In this document: piece after piece, positions 1 to 6,744 of the stretch
Numbering within the stretch: the stretch's first letter is position 1
Layout of the letters: the number at the start of each line of letters is the position of its first letter
Source of the DNA: Candidatus Zipacnadia bacterium
GTDB lineage: Bacteria; Armatimonadota; Zipacnadia; Zipacnadales; Zipacnadaceae
Length of the DNA: 20,333 bases
Assembly (NCBI GenBank): GCA_029821455.1
Contig: JALGTI010000013.1
Span: 1 to 20,333, forward strand
Direction: 5' to 3'
Made by a program: the position numbers and the translations under genes
The notes under the pieces: generated by a model
What the model was told of the DNA's origin: nothing
What the model saw: the letters and a program-made list of their open reading frames with translations, nothing else
Database searches by the model: none

Positions 1-85
1 CCCCTCCTCCAGCCACCAACACCACCACTAATACAATGATCACTTGCTTGCTCAGTTTCCCTGCGCCGCTTCCAATTGATTGCAT
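1..85 (-). CDS. fliL: FliL N-terminus (partial, cut by window start)
   Basis: Only the first 28 codons are in the window. An ATG at 85 follows a good Shine-Dalgarno (AAAAGGAG, about 7 nt away). It encodes a short polar N-terminus (MQSIGSGAGKLSKQ) and then a hydrophobic run (VIIVLVVVLVAGGG). A short cytoplasmic tail followed by one membrane segment ending in Gly residues is the usual start of FliL, the single-pass inner-membrane protein that sits around the stator. It lies 121 bp downstream of motB on the same strand, and fliL often follows motB. The periplasmic domain is outside the window, so the call rests on the N-terminal pattern and the context. Another small membrane protein remains possible. 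Confidence 0.6.
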   Translation of the reverse strand, partial: MQSIGSGAGKLSKQVIIVLVVVLVAGGG

Positions 86-206
86 CTCTCTTCTCCTTTT
101 CCTGGCGTGTGGCCTAGGCTTCTGGCCTGCCCGAGCCTCGTACGACAGGCATCCTTGCCTGTCGGCCTTCAGCACGCAGACATCCCGCCCGCGCCACACA
201 CCGAAG
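86..206. repeat. motB-fliL spacer with small hairpin
   Basis: The spacer carries the inverted repeat CGACAGGC-atcctt-GCCTGTCG (143-164): 8-bp stem, 6-nt loop, no T-tract. Similar short GC hairpins occur at 2423-2443 and 7910-7928, and the same CAGGCAT/ATGCCTG arms recur at 15406-15469. It is probably one of a family of small dispersed hairpins. It could attenuate transcription between motB and fliL, but nothing shows that directly. Confidence 0.4.
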
Positions 207-1105
207 CTATTGCGTAACATCTATCAACGGGGCCAGGTCCACGGCCGGTGCTAAGCTTACTGGCGCAATCACACCCTCCGATGTAACCACGTCCTCCGGC
301 GCAGTGACAGCCAGCGCCGGCGCAGGCTTCACCGGAGCCGCCGCCTTCGCCGCTGCCGCCGGGGCTTTCACCTCTGCCGGCGTAGGCTCCTGAACACTGG
401 GGAGTCGCGGGGCGCTGCGGATGTTCAGCAGCACGATGTCCACGCGCCGGTTCCTCTTGCGTGCCCGTTCCGAGATGTTTGGCACCACCGGTCGGGTATC
501 AGCATAACCAGTTGCCGACAGCCTCTTAGCCGGCAGCCCACCATAATGGGTCAGATAGGTCAGCACATTTATCGCCCGCTGCGCCGAGAGCTCCCAGTTC
601 GACGTTGCGTATGAATGGGCAGGTCACAGGTGTGCCCTTCAATGCGCACCTCACAAGCCAGTGGCTTAATCAGCTTGGCTATCTCGGCCAGCGTCTTGCG
701 CAGTCGCCATTGTAGCTTCGCGCTGCCTCGCTCAAAGAACAGCTCCCCTGTGCGCAGGCGGATCGTCACGCTATCCGGGCCACTGAGCACCTCCAGGTTG
801 TCGCCAACCACGCTGTCCCCTAGCCTCTGTTCCAGTACTCCAGCAATATCCCCGGCCAGGATCCCGGCATTGCCGGTTCCGGACGCTCCGGGCACCGAAA
901 CAACCAGCGCCCCCGTGCTCTCGACCCCCAACTCCACCTTCACTGACCGCGCCACCTTCTGGAACTTGCCTTCATTCAGACGCGACATCGCATACATCAT
1001 TATGAAGAAGGCTAGCAGCAGGGTGATCATATCCGCGTAGGTGACCACCCAGCGCTCCGTGTTTTCCTCCGGCTCGGCCTCTTCCACCCTCTGTTTAGCC
1101 ATCAT
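207..1105 (-). pseudogene. motB: MotB stator protein, split by a frameshift
   Basis: MotB is the peptidoglycan-anchored stator subunit that forms the ion channel with MotA. The first part (ATG 1105 or 1102, weak AGCAGG upstream) has the typical TYADMITLLLAFF segment with the channel Asp. It then runs into an OmpA-like domain up to EGHTCDLPIHT. In this frame it ends prematurely near 569. The conserved continuation (NWELSAQRAINVLTYL, then RKRNRRVDIVLL) reads on in a second frame from 599 to 207. The break lies at about 600-612 and fits one missing base. Restored, the protein would be about 299 aa. After the OmpA domain there is a tail of about 70 residues rich in Ala and Pro, unusual for MotB. 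A sequencing or assembly error and a true inactivating mutation look the same here. The identity as MotB is certain; whether it is functional is not. Confidence 0.9.
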
Positions 1106-1160
1106 TTGCCTGCTATAATGACTGCGCCGGGGCCCCAAAACCCGCGCGCAGTTACAAGCC

Positions 1161-1262
1161 CCTTTTTTGGGGGGGTGACGCTAGCGTCACCCCTTAAAAA
1201 TGGCTTAGGTAAGCCATTTTGGGCGGGTCCTATGTCGAGTTAATTTGCGTAGCTAGGTTATA
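1161..1262 (+). repeat. Family R repeat, copy R1 (between motA and motB)
   Basis: This copy has the perfect palindrome centred on GTGACGCTAGCGTCAC (22 bp with its G4/C4 ends, 1172-1193). A second hairpin follows, AAAATGGCTT-aggt-AAGCCATTTT (1197-1220), and then the conserved TCCTATGTCGAGTTAAT. Beyond that its right end diverges from the other copies. It occupies most of the 172-bp motA-motB gap, a junction that is usually tight. The second hairpin, flanked by A and T tracts, could act as a two-way terminator. Confidence 0.85.
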
Positions 1263-1277
1263 CACCCTCAGTGCCCT

Positions 1278-2075
1278 CTACGCCGCGAGCTTCAACTCCT
1301 CGCGGCTCTCTCGTGCAGCGCGGGTGCCTTGCTTTTCACCCAGGTAGGCCCCCAGGCGCTGGCGCACAGCTATGGGGCTGGCTCCCTCCTGGATGGCGCC
1401 CACCCCCTCGATGATCATCTCCCCTACCGCCTTCTCCTCCTCCAAGAGGGCCTGCAACTTCTTGCCCACCGGTATGAAGATGATGTTGGCAGTCGCCACG
1501 CCGTAGAGGGTGGCGCAGAAGGCCGCCGCGATGGCGGGCCCCATCTGCGAGGGGTCCTCCAGCTTCTCCATCATATGCACCAGCCCCATCACGGTTCCGG
1601 TCACTCCCAGCGTCGGCCCCAGTCCACCCCAGTTTATGAAGAACTGGGCATCCTGCTTGGCGTGGGCGGCTCGCGCCATCAATTCCGTATCCATAATCTC
1701 TGCCACAATCTCCGGGTCCATGCCATCAATCACCAGTTGCAGCGCCTTACCTAGCACGGGGTTTTCGATACCCTCCAGCTCCGCCTCCAGAGCCAGCAGC
1801 CCCTCCTTGCGCGCCAACGTCGCCAGCTCCACCATTTGCTCCACCAGCGCCCGCCGGTTGGGCGTCCGGCCCAGGACCGCCTTGATAAAGTTGGCCGGCG
1901 ACCGCAGAAATACGCCGAAGTTGGTGCTGGCGATGGCGGCCCCGTAGGTTCCGCCGAACACAATCAGGGCGGCAGAGAGCTGCATCATGCTGCGCAGCGA
2001 CCCACCCTCCAGCACCACCGAATACAGAATCCCCACAATCGCTATCGCCAGACCAACTATAGTCGCTACATCCAT
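1278..2075 (-). CDS. motA: Flagellar motor stator protein MotA
   Basis: A 265-aa inner-membrane protein that forms the ion-conducting stator with MotB and pushes on FliG. The N-terminus (VATIVGLAIAIVGILYSVV) is the first membrane segment, followed by a second hydrophobic stretch at about 30-55. A long cytoplasmic loop follows. The family signature is FFINWGGLGPTLGVTGTVMGL, which includes the channel proline, and then AAFCATLYGVATANIIFIPVGKKL as the last helix. The length matches the family. The ATG directly abuts the TAG of flbD, so the two are translationally coupled. The downstream gene motB is separated by 172 bp carrying repeat R1, which may change the MotA:MotB ratio. Confidence 0.96.
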   Translation of the reverse strand: MDVATIVGLAIAIVGILYSVVLEGGSLRSMMQLSAALIVFGGTYGAAIASTNFGVFLRSPANFIKAVLGRTPNRRALVEQMVELATLARKEGLLALEAELEGIENPVLGKALQLVIDGMDPEIVAEIMDTELMARAAHAKQDAQFFINWGGLGPTLGVTGTVMGLVHMMEKLEDPSQMGPAIAAAFCATLYGVATANIIFIPVGKKLQALLEEEKAVGEMIIEGVGAIQEGASPIAVRQRLGAYLGEKQGTRAARESREELKLAA

Positions 2076-2333
2076 CTACTGCGTGCTCTCCCGTCCCACT
2101 ATGCGCCCCCATTGGCCCGGGCTAACACCCCTGCCTGCCTCGATCCCGGCTGCCTCATGTAGCCGCCCCAGGTAGGCAACCGCCTCGTTGATTACCTCAT
2201 CCGGCTTCTCTGTGACCACTACCCGCTTGCCAGTGGTCAGGGAGACCAGGGTGTCGGGCGTGGACTCAATCTTCTCAATCAGGAGGGCGTTAACGTAGAA
2301 CTTGCTGCCATTCAGGCGCGTTAGCTTTATCAT
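2076..2333 (-). CDS. flbD: Flagellar protein FlbD (SwrD family)
   Basis: A small 85-aa protein. It opens with MIKLTRLNGSKFYVNALLIEKIE and continues with TPDTLVSLTTGKRVVVTEKPDEV, the FlbD/SwrD family pattern. Members are found just upstream of motA and, in Bacillus, help raise stator power. The first 60 residues match the family. The tail (EAAGIEAGRGVSPGQWGRIVGR) is lineage-specific. It is the first gene of the flbD-motA-motB-fliL operon and ends in a TAG touching the motA ATG. A modest Shine-Dalgarno (GGTGAG, 6 nt) precedes the ATG. A sigma-54 promoter lies at 2376-2391. Confidence 0.92.
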   Translation of the reverse strand: MIKLTRLNGSKFYVNALLIEKIESTPDTLVSLTTGKRVVVTEKPDEVINEAVAYLGRLHEAAGIEAGRGVSPGQWGRIVGRESTQ

Positions 2334-2375
2334 CGCGCGCTCACCACCATCTCCTGGTCGCCTATGCCCTTTGCC

Positions 2376-2391
2376 TGCAATCTCCGTGCCT
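2376..2391 (-). promoter_or_regulatory. Sigma-54 promoter of flbD-motA-motB operon
   Basis: On the minus strand the sequence reads AGGCACG-GAGA-TTGCA. It has the invariant GG and GC spaced by exactly 10 nt (the -24/-12 elements) and differs from the consensus TGGCACG-N4-TTGC only at the first base. The start site would fall near 2364, about 30 nt before the flbD ATG. An rpoN gene next door supports the call. Confidence 0.8.
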
Positions 2392-2509
2392 GCCTGAAGC
2401 TGGCTTCGGCATCCGGCGCGTAGGGCAGGCGTCTCGCCTGCCCACCTGAGGGCCGCGTGGGCGCGAGGCTCGCGCTATACATAGATCGGGGCGAAAGGCT
2501 CACACTAGG

Positions 2510-2631
2510 CCACAATTCGGCAGGTAGCCAAGAGGGGGGTGACGCTAGCGTCACCCCTTAAAAATGGCTTAGTAAAGCCATTTTCGGCCTATCCTCTGTT
2601 GAGTTAATCAAAAACTAGCGTCAATTATCCC
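2510..2631 (+). repeat. Family R repeat, copy R2
   Basis: It carries the perfect 22-bp palindrome (2536-2557) and the hairpin AAAATGGCTT-agta-AAGCCATTTT (about 2561-2584). The tail TATCCTCTGTTGAGTTAATC follows, ending in ATTATCC. The right end stops exactly where repeat S1 begins; R3 and R4 continue here with AACCCT-TTATAT. S1 therefore seems to have landed in or at the edge of R2. Confidence 0.85.
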
Positions 2632-2726
2632 AAAAAGGGGTCAGAGGCTATTTTTCTGGCTTGCCAACTTTAGCCAAACTGCTTGGCAGCGCTAACCTCA
2701 GGAAAAATAGCCTCTGACCCCTTTTT
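2632..2726 (-). repeat. Family S inverted-repeat element, copy S1
   Basis: A 95-bp element whose ends are perfect 25-nt inverted repeats beginning AAAAAGGGGTCAGAGGCTAT. The inner part holds paired motifs (TGGCTTGCCAA and GCTTGGCAGC). Its core runs in the opposite orientation to S2 and S3. The structure resembles the REP-type palindromes mobilised by REP-associated tyrosine transposases. No transposase is in the window, so that link is inference. Confidence 0.85.
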
Positions 2727-2762
2727 CTACGGGGCTGTCAAACCCTGCCTGAGATACACCTG

Positions 2763-4097
2763 CTACAGCCGCCGGCGATGAGCCGACCCAGGAATGCCCA
2801 GCGCCTGCCGATACTTGGCCACCGTGCGCCGCGCTAGGCTGTGGCCCCGCTCGTGCAGCAGGCGGGCGAGCTCCCGGTCAGAGAGCGGCCGCTGTGGCGG
2901 CTCGTTGCGGACTAGCTGGGCGATGAGGCGCTTTACTGGCACCGCCACTTCAAAGAAGGTTTCGAAGCCCACAATCTGCCCACTGGGCAACATCACATAC
3001 TTGCCCTTCGTAGCACGGCAGACGCTGGCTTCATGCAGCCCTGTAAGCTGGGCGATCTGCTTCTTGGCCAGGCTGCGATGATACATCGGGCCGTGGATGA
3101 TGAACTGCCTCTGATATTCGACCACCGCTTCGGCCACCTTTTTGATGACCTGGCCGCGGCGCTGCAACATCCTCAGAAACTCCCGCGCGCGCTGGAGTTG
3201 CTCCCCGGCCTGCTGCTGCGCCACTCCCTGCTGGCCCTGCAACTCGCGGTGCGCACGCTCCAGATGCAGATAGGCCTGACTCAGCCGCAGGTAGTGGGCC
3301 CGTGACACTGCTAGCTCTACCTTGAGCCATTGTCCCTGTTGGCGGATGATGACATCCGGATACGTGTAGCCCCTGGCCTCTGCCGCGCCCTGCTGCGGGC
3401 CGATGAAACTATAGCCAGGGAAGGGGTACAGATTCTGGCGCACGTAATCGAGTATCTGCTCGACCCGGGCACGTTTGATTTTGGTCTTGCCAGCCAGTTG
3501 CCCCACCAGATCGGCACGTAGGGTGCCTCCACAGGCCTTGATAATCTCCTCGGCCCCCGCAGGCACCTCCTGGCCCTCGTCCCGTTGCCTGCTCACCTGC
3601 AAGAGCAAGCACTCCTGGAGACTGCGGGCAGCGACTCCGGGAGGCTCCAGCCGCTGCAGGTACTCAATGGCCTCCTGGATCTCGCCCGGGGCGACCGCTA
3701 GTTCCGCAGCTAAGTCAAAGAGGTCGGCGCTCAGGTATCCGTCGTCATCCACCGCCGCGATCAACCGCTGGCCGACCCCGTGCAGCCGCCGGGGAGCCAC
3801 GGCTCGGAACTGCCACCACAAGTCATCCTGCAGGGTATAGGGAGCGGGCAGGTTTTCCGCTACGGCTGCCTGCTTTTCTTCCGTGTGCTGGAAAGTCGGC
3901 ACTCTGGGCAGAAAGGGCTGCTCCAAGGGGGTGTCTTCTTCCAACTCCAGGGCCGGATTATCCGCCAGCTCTTGCTCGATGCGGCTATCCAGCTCCGCCA
4001 GATCAAGCCCCAGCAACTCACTCTGGGCGACCACCTGCGGCGCCACCGCAACCGTCGTCTGAGGTTTTGCCGATACTTCCAGAGAGACACCCTTCAT
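2763..4097 (-). CDS. rpoN: RNA polymerase sigma-54 factor RpoN
   Basis: Sigma-54 directs RNA polymerase to -24/-12 promoters and needs an activator ATPase. Region I is short and divergent but keeps LAELDSRIEQELADNPALELEE (about residues 30-55), followed by an acidic linker. The core-binding part (LEPPGVAARSLQECLLLQ) and the DNA-binding part (LSDRELARLLHERG) are present. The RpoN box ARRTVAKYR lies about 14 residues from the C-terminus. The ATG at 4097 (444 aa) is preferred. A GTG at 4118 lies directly next to the -12 element, upstream of the expected start of transcription, so it cannot be used from this promoter. AAGAGAG before the ATG is the likely ribosome site. The gene is divergent from fliG and stands alone. 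Confidence 0.96.
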   Translation of the reverse strand: MKGVSLEVSAKPQTTVAVAPQVVAQSELLGLDLAELDSRIEQELADNPALELEEDTPLEQPFLPRVPTFQHTEEKQAAVAENLPAPYTLQDDLWWQFRAVAPRRLHGVGQRLIAAVDDDGYLSADLFDLAAELAVAPGEIQEAIEYLQRLEPPGVAARSLQECLLLQVSRQRDEGQEVPAGAEEIIKACGGTLRADLVGQLAGKTKIKRARVEQILDYVRQNLYPFPGYSFIGPQQGAAEARGYTYPDVIIRQQGQWLKVELAVSRAHYLRLSQAYLHLERAHRELQGQQGVAQQQAGEQLQRAREFLRMLQRRGQVIKKVAEAVVEYQRQFIIHGPMYHRSLAKKQIAQLTGLHEASVCRATKGKYVMLPSGQIVGFETFFEVAVPVKRLIAQLVRNEPPQRPLSDRELARLLHERGHSLARRTVAKYRQALGIPGSAHRRRL

Positions 4098-4118
4098 GAT
4101 CGCTCTCTTGCCGGGCAC

Positions 4119-4134
4119 TGCAATTCTCGTGCCA
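4119..4134 (-). promoter_or_regulatory. Sigma-54 promoter of rpoN (autoregulation)
   Basis: On the minus strand the sequence reads TGGCACG-AGAA-TTGCA, a full match to the sigma-54 consensus with the GG-N10-GC spacing. The start site would fall near 4107, giving a leader of only about 10 nt before the rpoN ATG at 4097. It implies that sigma-54 drives its own gene, on top of whatever basal promoter exists. Confidence 0.85.
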
Positions 4135-4489
4135 CTGTTCTGTATCGGCCACGCCCCTGATTTACTTAACTAGTGGTACTTCGGGGGTATGGACATCCCG
4201 CCGATGAACCTCATTTTCCACCGCACCCACGAGCAAGGTCCTCGTGCCACAAGCCCCCGCCATAGGCAAGGATTCTGGGAGATAGGGAAGAGGGGGGTGA
4301 CGCTAGCGTCACCCCTCAGAAATGGCTTAGTAAAGCCATTTTGGGGCTGTCCTATGTCGAGTTAATCACAACTTGGCGCTGATTATCCAACCCTATTATA
4401 TATGCAAACAGCCAGCTAACGAGCTCTGTCCTACGGGCCCCTTTGTGCAGGCAGTCTCCCGCCAGCGAATAGGGGAGAGGTGAGGCGGA
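4135..4489. other. Divergent rpoN/fliG control region
   Basis: This 355-bp region has no gene and separates two divergent sigma-54 promoters. It contains repeat R3. The rest shows no motif I can name. Enhancer sites for a sigma-54 activator would be expected within 100-200 bp of either promoter, but I cannot define one by eye. Confidence 0.6.
4269..4402 (+). repeat. Family R repeat, copy R3
   Basis: One of the two best-preserved copies. It starts with GGATTCTGGGAGATAGGGAAGA, followed by the perfect 22-bp palindrome (4294-4315). The hairpin AAATGGCTT-agta-AAGCCATTT comes next, then TGTCCTATGTCGAGTTAATCAC and a right end with ATTATCCAACCCTATTATAT. It lies between rpoN and fliG. Confidence 0.85.
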
Positions 4490-4505
4490 TGGCACGCAAA
4501 TTGCC
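4490..4505 (+). promoter_or_regulatory. Sigma-54 promoter of fliG operon
   Basis: The sequence reads TGGCACG-CAAA-TTGCC, a consensus -24/-12 element with GG-N10-GC spacing. The start site would be near 4516, about 26 nt before the fliG GTG. It pairs with the divergent rpoN promoter 355 bp away. Confidence 0.85.
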
Positions 4506-4541
4506 AGCTATCCGGCAACAGAAAGCAGGAGGAGTGCAGAA

Positions 4542-5540
4542 GTGGCAACCGGTCCCGCTAGCAACCGGCTGTACCAGGCCGCCGTGATCATAGCCTCCCT
4601 GGAAGAGGAAGTGGCCGCCGAGATTTGCCGGCACCTGGACCACGACACGGTACAGAGGCTGGCCAGCGAGATAGCGGCCTTGCAGACAGTGCCGCGCGAG
4701 GTCCGCCAGAGGCTGGCCCAGGAATTTGTTGGGCTCTACCACGCCGAGCCCAACTTAGGGGGGCGGAGGTATGCCGAGCAGCTTTTGACCAAGGTCCTGG
4801 GGACGCCGACGCTTGACGAAGAGCTCGCCAGCCGCGCCAAGTACGATATTGAGACCCTCCGCTCAGTGGTAGCGCGGGACCCCCACGTTTTATGGCGGGC
4901 CCTGGAGAACGAAACCAAACAAGTGGTCGCCGCCGTGGTTGCGCAATTGCATTCCCCTGAGGCCGCTTCCCTACTGCAGCTAATGCCCCAGGGGCTGCAG
5001 GCCGAAGTCGCCTACCGGGCCGCCAACCTGGGGCTGACCTCCCCAGGGGCGGTAGAGGCGACCACGCGGGCAATAGCGGAGGCCACCTGGACTGCCACTG
5101 CCCAACAGGGCAAACAAGAGGAGACCGGGCTGCAATTCCTGCTGGATGTACTGCAGAACGTTGACCGCAGCACTGAGAAGCAGCTCCTGCAGGGACTAAA
5201 GGAGATAAATGGCGACTTCACAACCGGCCTCGAGGAGCAGTTGGTGACCTTTGAGGATCTCTTCAACCTGGAGGAACGCCCGCTGCAGACGCTGCTGCGA
5301 CAGGTGGAGGTGCAGACCTTGGCCCGCGCGCTGCGCGGAGTAGATGACAAGATCAAACAGCACGCCCTCAATAACCTGTCCACTCGCATGCAAGAGGAGC
5401 TGCAGCAGGAGATGGAGCTGATGGGCCAGATCAGGGCAAGCCAGGTCGAGGCGGCTCAGCGGGAGATCACCAACCTAGCCCGCAAGCTCGAAGAGGACGG
5501 AGAGATCGATCTGCGGCCAGAAGAGGGCGAGTACATCTAA
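4542..5540 (+). CDS. fliG: Flagellar motor switch protein FliG
   Basis: FliG is the rotor protein that receives torque from MotA and links the MS ring to FliM. This 332-aa protein has the family layout. The N-terminal domain runs from YQAAVIIASLEEEVAAEICRHL. The middle domain holds ENETKQVVAAVVAQLHSPEAASLLQLMP, where the family normally has EHPQT. The C-terminal torque domain contains LLRQVEVQTLARALRGVDDKIKQHALNNLSTRM and the closing ASQVEAAQREITNLARKLEEDGEI. The start is a GTG 8 nt after a strong AGGAGG; no better ATG is near. It is the first gene of the plus-strand set, and fliM follows 67 bp later. The middle-domain motif is more divergent than usual. Confidence 0.95.
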   Translation: MATGPASNRLYQAAVIIASLEEEVAAEICRHLDHDTVQRLASEIAALQTVPREVRQRLAQEFVGLYHAEPNLGGRRYAEQLLTKVLGTPTLDEELASRAKYDIETLRSVVARDPHVLWRALENETKQVVAAVVAQLHSPEAASLLQLMPQGLQAEVAYRAANLGLTSPGAVEATTRAIAEATWTATAQQGKQEETGLQFLLDVLQNVDRSTEKQLLQGLKEINGDFTTGLEEQLVTFEDLFNLEERPLQTLLRQVEVQTLARALRGVDDKIKQHALNNLSTRMQEELQQEMELMGQIRASQVEAAQREITNLARKLEEDGEIDLRPEEGEYI

Positions 5541-5607
5541 GGCCGGAGGCACCAAGCGAGAGGCGAGAAAAGCACGCCACTTGCCGCCGATCACGAGGTG
5601 AGCTGCG

Positions 5608-6570
5608 CTGAGCGAAGCAGAAAATGACCCCTGGAGCCTTTCGCAGGAGGAACTGGACAGCCTGTTTGAGGCCATGCAGGTTGCCCAGCAGCAGGTTGGG
5701 GAGGACCAGCCGGCGGTTGTCACGCTGTATGACTTCCGGCAAGGCTCCAAGCTAGCTCCTGACCAGATGCGGGAGGTAGAGGAGGTGCTGCAGAATCTAG
5801 CCCGCGTGCTGCGGCGGACGCTGGGAGTTTATCTGAATGCTTCAGTGTGGCTGGAGCTACAGGCCCTCAGCCAGGGCAGCGGCGAGCAGTATCTACGCAA
5901 CCTCCCCGACCAGCCAATCACAGCCTTATTTGAGCTGCTGCCCCACACCCCCAAGGCCGTCTGGCAGATGGACGCGCCGCTGGCGTATGGTGCGTTGCAC
6001 TGCATGCTTGGGGGCCGGCCCGATAATTGCGAGTTGATAACCGAGCGCGAACTCTCACCTGTAGAGGCCGCGGTACTACGGCGGTTTTGCAAGGAGATAC
6101 TCGACACCTGGGCTCTCACCTGGCCCCTGTTGGACGGGCAGGCGCCAGTAGTCAAAGAGGTCGTCGGCGACATCGCCCAGGTTGACGTAGAGCTGCGCCA
6201 TGAGCAGGTGGTGATCGCGCTCATTGAAGCGAATTTCGCCGGCCAGGAGGGCAGGATGTGGCTGGGGCTGCCGGCGGGGATATTGCAGATGATGCTGCGT
6301 AAGGTAGAAACCAAGGCAGCAGGGAAGCAAATCTCTTCTGCGTTGCTCAGTAACACCGGCGCAACCGAGGTCAAGCTGCACGTGTACTTGGCGCAGCAGA
6401 TGATGTGGCTATCGGCGCTCCAGGAACTCCAGGAAGGGATGCAGATTGATCTGGAACATCACGTGAGCGACCCGGTGGCCGTCTACCTGGCAGGCAAGAA
6501 GAAATTCCTTGCCCGCACCGGGACCCAGCGAGGGCGGCTAGCGGTGCAGATAACCGAGGTGGTGGGGTAG
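5608..6570 (+). CDS. fliM: Flagellar motor switch protein FliM (CTG start)
   Basis: FliM binds phospho-CheY and sets the direction of rotation. The first in-frame ATG (5674) would remove the conserved N-terminal helix. The open frame continues upstream through LSQEELDSLFEAM, the CheY-binding motif (family LSQ.EIDALL), to an in-frame TGA at 5599. The only plausible start is CTG 5608, 6 nt after GAGGTGA; it gives 320 aa, the normal length. The middle domain keeps LGG at about residue 135, and the C-terminal FliM/FliN domain ends in KKKFLARTG and RGRLAVQITEVVG. No fliN is in the window. Confidence 0.93.
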   Translation: MSEAENDPWSLSQEELDSLFEAMQVAQQQVGEDQPAVVTLYDFRQGSKLAPDQMREVEEVLQNLARVLRRTLGVYLNASVWLELQALSQGSGEQYLRNLPDQPITALFELLPHTPKAVWQMDAPLAYGALHCMLGGRPDNCELITERELSPVEAAVLRRFCKEILDTWALTWPLLDGQAPVVKEVVGDIAQVDVELRHEQVVIALIEANFAGQEGRMWLGLPAGILQMMLRKVETKAAGKQISSALLSNTGATEVKLHVYLAQQMMWLSALQELQEGMQIDLEHHVSDPVAVYLAGKKKFLARTGTQRGRLAVQITEVVG

Positions 6571-6616
6571 CTTGTTATGTGGCAGCGGCGTGTTAACCTA
6601 CCCCTCTAACCTCCTA

Positions 6617-6714
6617 GAAAAAGGGGTCAGAGGCTATTTTTCCCTGAGGTTAGCCCTGCCAAGCAGTTTGGCTGGAATTGGCAAGCCAGAAAAACAGCCT
6701 CTGACCCCTTTTTC
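6617..6714 (+). repeat. Family S inverted-repeat element, copy S2
   Basis: The ends are inverted repeats of about 25 nt starting GAAAAAGGGGTCAGAGGCTA, with one mismatch (CTATTT against CTGTTT). The core is CCTGAGGTTAGCCCTGCCAAG followed by TTGGCAAGCCAG. It has the same orientation as S3, opposite to S1. It lies 47 bp after fliM. Confidence 0.85.
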
Positions 6715-6744
6715 GGCAGACAGGCGAAAGGCCCATGCTAGCCT

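Larger units (their letters stand above)
2334..2762. other. Non-coding region between rpoN and flbD
   Basis: This 429-bp stretch has no supported gene. From right to left it holds repeat S1, repeat R2, the hairpin GGGCAGGCG-tct-CGCCTGCCC (2423-2443) and the sigma-54 promoter of flbD. A 74-codon open frame on the minus strand overlaps all of these repeats and is judged spurious. Confidence 0.7.

Noticed and set aside
36..254. 72-codon plus-strand frame at the window start
   Set aside because: It runs antisense to the FliL start and through a hairpin, and has no ribosome site or family pattern.
1172..1193. The R palindrome (GTGACGCTAGCGTCAC core) as a parS site for the nearby ParB
   Set aside because: It is a perfect palindrome of fitting size. 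However, it bears no resemblance to the conserved parS sequence, all copies lie at least 2.7 kb from parB, and each copy carries 80-110 bp of additional conserved sequence that parS does not need.
2330..2554. 74-codon minus-strand frame upstream of flbD
   Set aside because: It starts inside repeat R2, runs through a hairpin and a sigma-54 promoter and shows no protein family features.
4370..4402. Right end of R3 and R4 as an outward sigma-70 promoter (TTGGCG then TTATAT)
   Set aside because: The -10 match is weak, R4 lacks the -35, and R1/R2 lack the end altogether.
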